DNA of 64,000 bases, from positions 1,355,104 through 1,419,103 of the forward strand of contig CP160630.1 of assembly GCA_038993745.2 (NCBI GenBank), read 5' to 3'. Positions 58,866 through 64,000 of the stretch are shown piece by piece. Positions within the stretch are counted from its first letter, which is position 1. The number at the start of each line of letters is the position of its first letter. Below the pieces are notes generated by a model that saw only the letters and a program-made list of their open reading frames with translations, was not told where the DNA came from and did not search any database. The position numbers and the translations under genes are program-made. The DNA comes from Aliivibrio fischeri (GTDB lineage: Bacteria > Pseudomonadota > Gammaproteobacteria > Enterobacterales > Vibrionaceae).

Positions 58866-60994
58866 CTAGGATTTACAGTGTAAATTGCACAATAAGATTC
58901 TAATTGCTGAGCGCATTTCAGTTTCGGCTTCTCTTCTTCCTGAAACCTTTGAAAGAGAAATGGTAGTTTTCCAATCTTGTAATTGAAGAATCTTAGATAC
59001 CACTAATACTTGGTGCGTTGCATTTAGAGTTAACAGAAGTGATATAGACGACAATACAAAATGTCTGAGTTCATACTGAATCATCTCAACGCCTAACCCA
59101 CCGTTAGAATACATTTCAATTCTTTTAATCATTACATCGGCTAACGGCTGTCTCGTATCGATCCCTTTTAATAAACTTAATACTTCAGAAACATCAAGTT
59201 CATTAAAAACACTTAGTAATTGCTCAGGTAAAGCCATAGCAAAATAATCTTTACCAAGAGGTAGCCATTCGATAGCATTTTTGGATAAAGGCAATACTGC
59301 CAGTAACGAGTGGTTTCCGCTCGCTTTATCCTTAGAAATACCTAATCGCATAAAACTAAAATCTAAGCTCAACCAAAATTCATTCAATCCAGGAGTCGAG
59401 CCAAAACTTGTGCTTAGGTAATCAACACCTAAATCACAATAGAACGCTTTTATAAACTCAATTAATTTAGAACCAAGATGCATACGTTGATAATGCTGCT
59501 CAACCGCAATCCTCATAATACGAATACAAGATTGTTGAGCTGGTTCGTTAATACATAACGTTTGAGTTAATGAGACAGGAACTAAATGTCCTCTAGGTCT
59601 TCTCTTTCCAAGTTGAATATCAGCAATAAGCTGATTGTCGAGTTCACCTTCCGAAGAAACTAATGCGCATGTAAGTACGTTTCTAGACGATTTATCGATG
59701 CCAGCCCAACAAAAGAGACTAGGATCGGATAATAGAGATAACCAATCATTAGGTGATGTTTGATAATGAGCAGACACTAATAAAGAAAAAATGGATTGTG
59801 CTAATTCTGGATCCGTTAATAAATCACTTGCTTTCAAGCGAACGAATTCGACATCCTCTCGGCTAATATCCTGTTGCTTATTGCTCGACACTTTGTGATC
59901 TAATAAAAAAACAGAAGATAACCAATTTTCTAATGGATCGAGTTCAGACCAGCGAATAGGTTGTGTCATTTCCACAGAATGAAAGTTTGGGCGTAGCAGA
60001 GCAAGTTGCTTTTTGAACTTAATTTCGAACCCTCTACCAGTACCTTCATAACCATTAATTGTGGTAGAAAAAACCAGACGAGAATAACGCTCAGTTAATG
60101 CCAATAACATCGGTGCAGGAATAGCTGCCGCTTCATCGATACATAACAAATCTAATGAATAAGAATCACGTATTAATTCATCCGGAGCAAAATACGTAAC
60201 CGTTGAACCATTTATAGTTAAGGTATTTTTTTCTTGTTTAAATGGCATTCCTAATTTTTTTGCCACACTTGCAGCATGACCGAAAACTTCATTGATATTC
60301 ACTCGTAGTGGTGCCGTAATACCAATAACCAATTTTTTATCACGAACAAGCTCAGCGATAGCGATACCTATTGCTGAAGATTTTCCTCGTCCACGATCAG
60401 CGGTGATAATTAATGGTCTCTTAGCGTGGCCAGTAATCACTCTTTGTATACTTAACACGGCATGCTTTTGATCTACAGAACGATATAGTTCATCTAATTT
60501 ATCTGTCTGAGTAAAAGACGACATTAATTTTTTTTCTGTTGGCACCTGCGGTAGCAACGGTAAAGGGGCATTTTCTGAAATAACGAGCATCTGCTTTGTA
60601 AAGTGTGTTAACCAACGTTCAATATTACGATGCAAAGATGAGTCTTCAGAGTGAATAAAAAAAACTAATCCCCACCAACAAGTGTTCCACAAACTGCATT
60701 TATTGCATTCGCGTTAAACTCATGAGAAATATCAATCACCAAACAATGTGTTTCTTGTCCTAACTTTTTCAGTGCAGCTTTCATTTCTAAGCTAGGTAAT
60801 TCACCAATAGAAAGATTACCGTAAACCTCAATATCAGAATCTAGATATCCAGAATGAGCAATATACTCTTTAATAATTTCTTCGCTCCAACCGATAGAAC
60901 CTTCTAAAAGAATTGGATATCGAATAAAACCACTCGCTGCATAAGCAGAAACTGTTTTCAAAAAAGATAAAACTTGAGGCATGGGAAGATCCAT
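58866..60994 (-). pseudogene. tmcA: tRNA(Met) cytidine acetyltransferase TmcA, apparent frameshift
   Basis: TmcA makes N4-acetylcytidine at position 34 of elongator tRNA-Met. The first frame (60994-60665) ends early after NAVCGTLVGGD; the second continues GLVFFIHSEDSSLHRNIERW. One G added to GGTGGGGATTAG at about 60670 restores a 709-aa protein. The ATPase/helicase part has Walker A TADRGRGKSSAIG and CIDEAAAIPAP. The GNAT part reads CIRIMRIAVEQHYQRMHLGS. The last residues (NLHCKS) are encoded by a parS2 site. The break fits the single-base error pattern of this window. Confidence 0.9.
58871..58885. other. parS2 centromere site, copy 3
   Basis: TTTACAGTGTAAA at 58872-58884. It overlaps the last codons of tmcA, so a centromere site is embedded in coding DNA. 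Confidence 0.88.
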
Positions 60995-61132
60995 TTACGA
61001 GAGATAAAAACCTTTGAATTGTAGCATGAGATACAAAGTTTCCTTTAATTAAGAAAAGAAAGTATGACGAGAGTTTATTTGAAAAGGTATAATAACCACC
61101 TCATTTATGACTTCATCATTTAGGAAATAAAC

Positions 61133-61705
61133 ATGCATTTAAGTCAATTAACTCCAGCGGTTTACCAAAAGCTTTATCAAGATATCGAACAGTTCAGAAG
61201 TACCTTTGACTTAGCTGTTGATTCACCTGAATCACTAGATGAAAAAAATGATCTATTACATACATCTCTAGCTATTGAAGAGTTAACTGAACTTGCTGAA
61301 GCGGATAGTAAAATTGAACAAGCGGATGCTATTGTTGATACGGTTTATGTATTAATGGGAAGAGCTGTTCACCTTGGAACAAAGAATATAGAAGATAATC
61401 TAAGTATTTCGTACCTAGTAGATTTACTTCTAAACGTTGCTAAAAATCTGAATATTGAATTTATTCCATGTTGGGATGAAGTTCATTCAAGCAACATGAG
61501 CAAAGTATGTAAAACTGAAGATGAATACCAAGCAACAAAAGCCTTCTATGCAGAGCAAGGCATTGAACTAATGTCGACAGAAAAAGGCGGCTTTATTATC
61601 GCGAAATGCGCACAAAATGTAGAACTAGAAAATAAAGTAATTAAACAGGGTAAAGTTCTTAAATCAGTAAATTACCGACCTGCTGATTTAGCACCACTGG
61701 TTTAA
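61133..61705 (+). CDS. MazG-like nucleotide pyrophosphohydrolase
   Basis: A 190-aa all-alpha NTP pyrophosphohydrolase-like protein. The metal-binding pattern is EELTELAEAD followed by EQADAIVDTVYVLMG (about residues 48-76), equivalent to ExxE...ExxD of MazG/HisE proteins. The substrate is not known. It stands between tmcA and parB with its own start (AGGAAA site) and ends at a terminator shared with parB. Confidence 0.8.
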   Translation: MHLSQLTPAVYQKLYQDIEQFRSTFDLAVDSPESLDEKNDLLHTSLAIEELTELAEADSKIEQADAIVDTVYVLMGRAVHLGTKNIEDNLSISYLVDLLLNVAKNLNIEFIPCWDEVHSSNMSKVCKTEDEYQATKAFYAEQGIELMSTEKGGFIIAKCAQNVELENKVIKQGKVLKSVNYRPADLAPLV

Positions 61706-61718
61706 TGCTTTCTTAGAT

Positions 61719-61759
61719 AAAAAAAGAGCCTGATTTAATGATTAAATCAGGCTCTTTTT
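61719..61759. terminator. Bidirectional terminator
   Basis: AAAAAGAGCCTGATTTAA pairs with TTAAATCAGGCTCTTTTT around a 3-base loop, between the convergent MazG-like and parB genes. Confidence 0.93.
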
Positions 61760-61778
61760 ATTATTTAATAAATACTAG

Positions 61779-62753
61779 TTACGATACTTTTTGACTAATG
61801 TACTCAAGAATATCTTCCATCAAGGCATCATCAACTTTTTTCAAATTCAGTGTTAAACCCGAACCTTTACGCTTATAAGAAGCACGTCCTTTTACTAATT
61901 CAGTCGTTAACGATTTTGCTGGTTCTTTTTTCGGTAATAGATCTTCAATCCATACTTCAATCAGCTCTGTTACTTCTTTAGTCATTCGACTAACACCAAG
62001 AGCCGTAGAACGCGTCCAGGCAGCTCCTTGTTCACCAGCACATTGCTTTAATAAGGTTTTCTGCTCTTCTTCTGAGAGGGCGTTATAGAGCTTATGAAGC
62101 TTAACTACAGTTGGACGACCTATTTCACTTACGCTTGGGTAAGCTTGTAGTAATTCCAATGGTAAAGTCGCTGCTTTTAGAGCTCCACTGACTAAAGCTT
62201 CACTGCATTGGCATACTTTTGCTAATTCTTTTTGATCTGCAACATCACCACGAGAAAGCATTGCCTGCATTTCTTTACCGCGTTCATATAATGAAAGTGG
62301 TTTATGAGCATTGGCAACATCTGATAAGAATTTGGCATGTTTTGTATTAATACCTTCGGCAACATAGATTAAGAAATCTTGCTCAGCCAAAATACATGAC
62401 ATACGACGACGGCTACCATCAAGAACTTCAATCTTGCCGCCTTCAACTACACGACCAACAGCTGGATATTGCTGACCACGATCACGTAATGTAGATAAGA
62501 TATCTGATAGTGCATGCTCAGTTAAAAAAGACTGTTCACGAGCATTTTCAGCAAAGACTACCGTTGATGAACTCACATCTTTAGCAGGAATTTTACGTAA
62601 CTCAAACGTCACTAAATCTTCACCAGCAACAGCTAATTCAATAACTTGAGCTTGTGATTTAGCTGCTTTTTGTGCTTCGACAGGAGTTGTCGCACGACGC
62701 TTATTAGTTTTACCAAATAATTTTGCGTTTAAGTCAGAAGTTTTAATCGCCAT
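61779..62753 (-). CDS. parB2: ParB2 chromosome-II partition protein
   Basis: A 324-aa ParB-family protein of the plasmid-like type found on Vibrio chromosome II. The ParB/Srx region includes LRDRGQQYPAVGRVVEGGKI and EVLDGSRRRMSCILAEQD (about residues 88-125). The helix-turn-helix is DQKELAKVCQCSEALVSGAL (about 172-191). It should bind the three parS2 sites 3 kb away. It begins three bases after the parA stop, with AAAGGGGAG in the parA end serving as its site: a parAB operon. Confidence 0.93.
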   Translation of the reverse strand: MAIKTSDLNAKLFGKTNKRRATTPVEAQKAAKSQAQVIELAVAGEDLVTFELRKIPAKDVSSSTVVFAENAREQSFLTEHALSDILSTLRDRGQQYPAVGRVVEGGKIEVLDGSRRRMSCILAEQDFLIYVAEGINTKHAKFLSDVANAHKPLSLYERGKEMQAMLSRGDVADQKELAKVCQCSEALVSGALKAATLPLELLQAYPSVSEIGRPTVVKLHKLYNALSEEEQKTLLKQCAGEQGAAWTRSTALGVSRMTKEVTELIEVWIEDLLPKKEPAKSLTTELVKGRASYKRKGSGLTLNLKKVDDALMEDILEYISQKVS

Positions 62754-62756
62754 GAA

Positions 62757-63992
62757 TTAGTACTCCCCTTTATTTAATGAATTCCAGTGACTGTGTAATA
62801 CGCGTTCAAACTCTAATGCACTTTTCTTAACAGCATCTTGAGCCACAGCAAGTGTCTTCTTACCACCTTCAAAATCAGCGGCAGTTAAGTCAAATACGGT
62901 ACTGTATGTATCTGCACAAATTTCAAATGCTCGGCTTCTTGGAATGGTCGCCATCATAACTTGATCAGCCAATAAATAATTCATTTCCGTTAACACCGAA
63001 ACTTGTTTTTTATTGTCATCTTCAAACATAGTTGGCATTAAACGAACAAACTCTAAACCATGCCAGTCTTCAGGGAACATTTCATAAACTGTTGGTAGAT
63101 GTTGGAAAAAGTTAACCGTTGAAGCCCAGTCTAAACGTTTTGCAGCACATGGAATTAATAATGAATTCGATGCGTACATTGCATTCCAAACTAATGGGTC
63201 TACGTGAGGACCGGTATCTATCATAATGACATCAAACTGATCAGCAATTGGATCAATCACTTTTTCTTTCAATAATTTAACGATATCTAGAGAACCATTT
63301 GTTGATAAATCTTGCCATGCTTCAGCATTAAACATCGCATCTTCAGGGAAAGCTGAAATCGTTTTTAAATTTGGATATTGCGTGTTTAAAAGCACATTTT
63401 TAGCCATGAACTCGCCATCAATAACCTCACCTTCAGGTACATTATCTAACATAATATCTACAGCAGAATAGATAGTGTCTTGCTCTGACACACTGATCTG
63501 AGGGTTTAAAAATAGACGAAGTGAGCCTTGAGGGTCTAAATCGATTAGACAGATACGGTATCTTTTTTCCAGGTTTAACGCTAAACATGCAGCCAAATGT
63601 ACAGCTGTCATTGATTTACCAGTACCACCTTTTTGGTTCTGAACATTAACCACCCAAGGTTTATTGTTAGCATTTTTCTTCTGCTCATGAAATGTTGGAA
63701 CGCCTGCTGCGTCCATTAACATATGCGCTTCAGTCAAAGAAATTGAATAATGATTTGCATTATTTTTTGTAAATTGATGACCTTCAGATTCTAAACGAGT
63801 AATCGCTTCATCTAACTTACGTCTTGTTAAACCAGAACGAGTTTCCATCATTGCTTTCGACATTGGAGGGAAGTGTTCATTGTTTCTTTCTTCAAGTACT
63901 AACTCAATACGATCAGATTGAACTTGCTGAGTTTGTTCTGCCAATGCAGCTAAATTGGCAATGGTTTGTTCTCTATTCATTATATTCGCCAT
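62757..63992 (-). CDS. parA2: ParA2 chromosome-II partition ATPase
   Basis: A 411-aa ParA ATPase of the P1/F-plasmid large type. An N-terminal helix-turn-helix region (about 45-95, TRSGLTRRKLDEAITRLESE) precedes the deviant Walker A NQKGGTGKSM (residues 119-128), Walker A' CLIDLDPQGS and Walker B VIMIDTGPHVD. With ParB2 and parS2 it positions chromosome II; the N-terminal part autoregulates the operon in relatives. The start may be the ATG at 63980 (MNREQ) instead; neither has a strong site. The gene is complete within the window. Confidence 0.93.
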   Translation of the reverse strand: MANIMNREQTIANLAALAEQTQQVQSDRIELVLEERNNEHFPPMSKAMMETRSGLTRRKLDEAITRLESEGHQFTKNNANHYSISLTEAHMLMDAAGVPTFHEQKKNANNKPWVVNVQNQKGGTGKSMTAVHLAACLALNLEKRYRICLIDLDPQGSLRLFLNPQISVSEQDTIYSAVDIMLDNVPEGEVIDGEFMAKNVLLNTQYPNLKTISAFPEDAMFNAEAWQDLSTNGSLDIVKLLKEKVIDPIADQFDVIMIDTGPHVDPLVWNAMYASNSLLIPCAAKRLDWASTVNFFQHLPTVYEMFPEDWHGLEFVRLMPTMFEDDNKKQVSVLTEMNYLLADQVMMATIPRSRAFEICADTYSTVFDLTAADFEGGKKTLAVAQDAVKKSALEFERVLHSHWNSLNKGEY

Positions 63993-64000
63993 CAGTATTA

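Noticed and set aside
58796..58885. Operators for a TyrR- or LysR-type regulator
   Set aside because: The 13-bp palindrome matches the chromosome-II parS consensus exactly and parA2/parB2 are adjacent; a local regulator is not needed to explain it.

Overview
The window is bacterial, AT-rich and gene-dense. It reads as the secondary chromosome of a Vibrionaceae member, most likely Aliivibrio (Vibrio) fischeri or a close relative. The reasons are a ParA2/ParB2 pair at the right edge with three copies of the chromosome-II centromere motif (TTTACAnTGTAAA), a complete Lap adhesin module of the V. fischeri LapV/LapG/LapD type, and ectABC plus many LysR/LysE-type genes typical of Vibrio accessory chromosomes. 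The species call is inference. oriCII and rctB would be expected just beyond the right edge.

Layout. 1-8.3 kb: an MscS-type channel, an FMN reductase with a divergent LysR gene, a TPR membrane protein, two LysE-type exporters with Lrp/LysR partners, and a CDF-like transporter. 8.4-17.5 kb: the most interesting block. A fluoride (crcB-motif) riboswitch on the minus strand leads a two-gene operon, a NifU-like scaffold protein and a 'GGGtGRT' protein. The second gene is cut by a 7,023-bp Mu-like element (8480-15502) flanked by a 5-bp CCCAT duplication. The missing 28 C-terminal codons lie intact on the far side, and joining the halves restores a 324-residue frame exactly. The element has Mu-like TG...CA ends and repeated end-binding motifs, a C4-type antisense RNA whose loop is complementary to the ribosome-binding site of the next gene, Mor-family regulators, a Mu gpI-like protease, a gpT-like capsid gene and a tape-measure gene. 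I see no transposase, repressor, terminase, portal or lysis gene, so it looks like a non-autonomous deletion derivative.

17.4-27.6 kb: a cytochrome c'/cytochrome b561/MarR module around a 20-bp perfect inverted repeat, ectABC (ectoine synthesis), a PACE-family efflux gene with a divergent LysR gene, a GNAT enzyme, an orphan carbamate kinase, a HAD phosphatase and a LysR gene. 27.8-40.9 kb: an RND efflux pump with its adaptor, rlmF, yibL, arfB, a recQ-like helicase, a FapA-family gene, the punC/punR pair and pdxH. 41-58.7 kb: the Lap system. It comprises the giant adhesin LapV (about 22 repeats of 255 bp), a TolC-like outer-membrane protein, an OmpA-like lipoprotein, and the operon lapC-lapG-lapD-lapB (exporter adaptor, periplasmic protease, c-di-GMP receptor, exporter ATPase). 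58.8-64 kb: three parS2 sites, tmcA, a MazG-like pyrophosphohydrolase, parB and parA.

Quality caution: at least eight frame breaks are seen (phage gpT, cytochrome c', carbamate kinase, punR, lapV twice, lapB, tmcA). Each is repaired by adding back one base, in each case restoring or lengthening a run of identical bases. This looks like systematic sequencing or consensus error rather than gene decay, so these 'pseudogenes' may be intact in the organism. The Mu-like split of the GGGtGRT gene is different and looks real.
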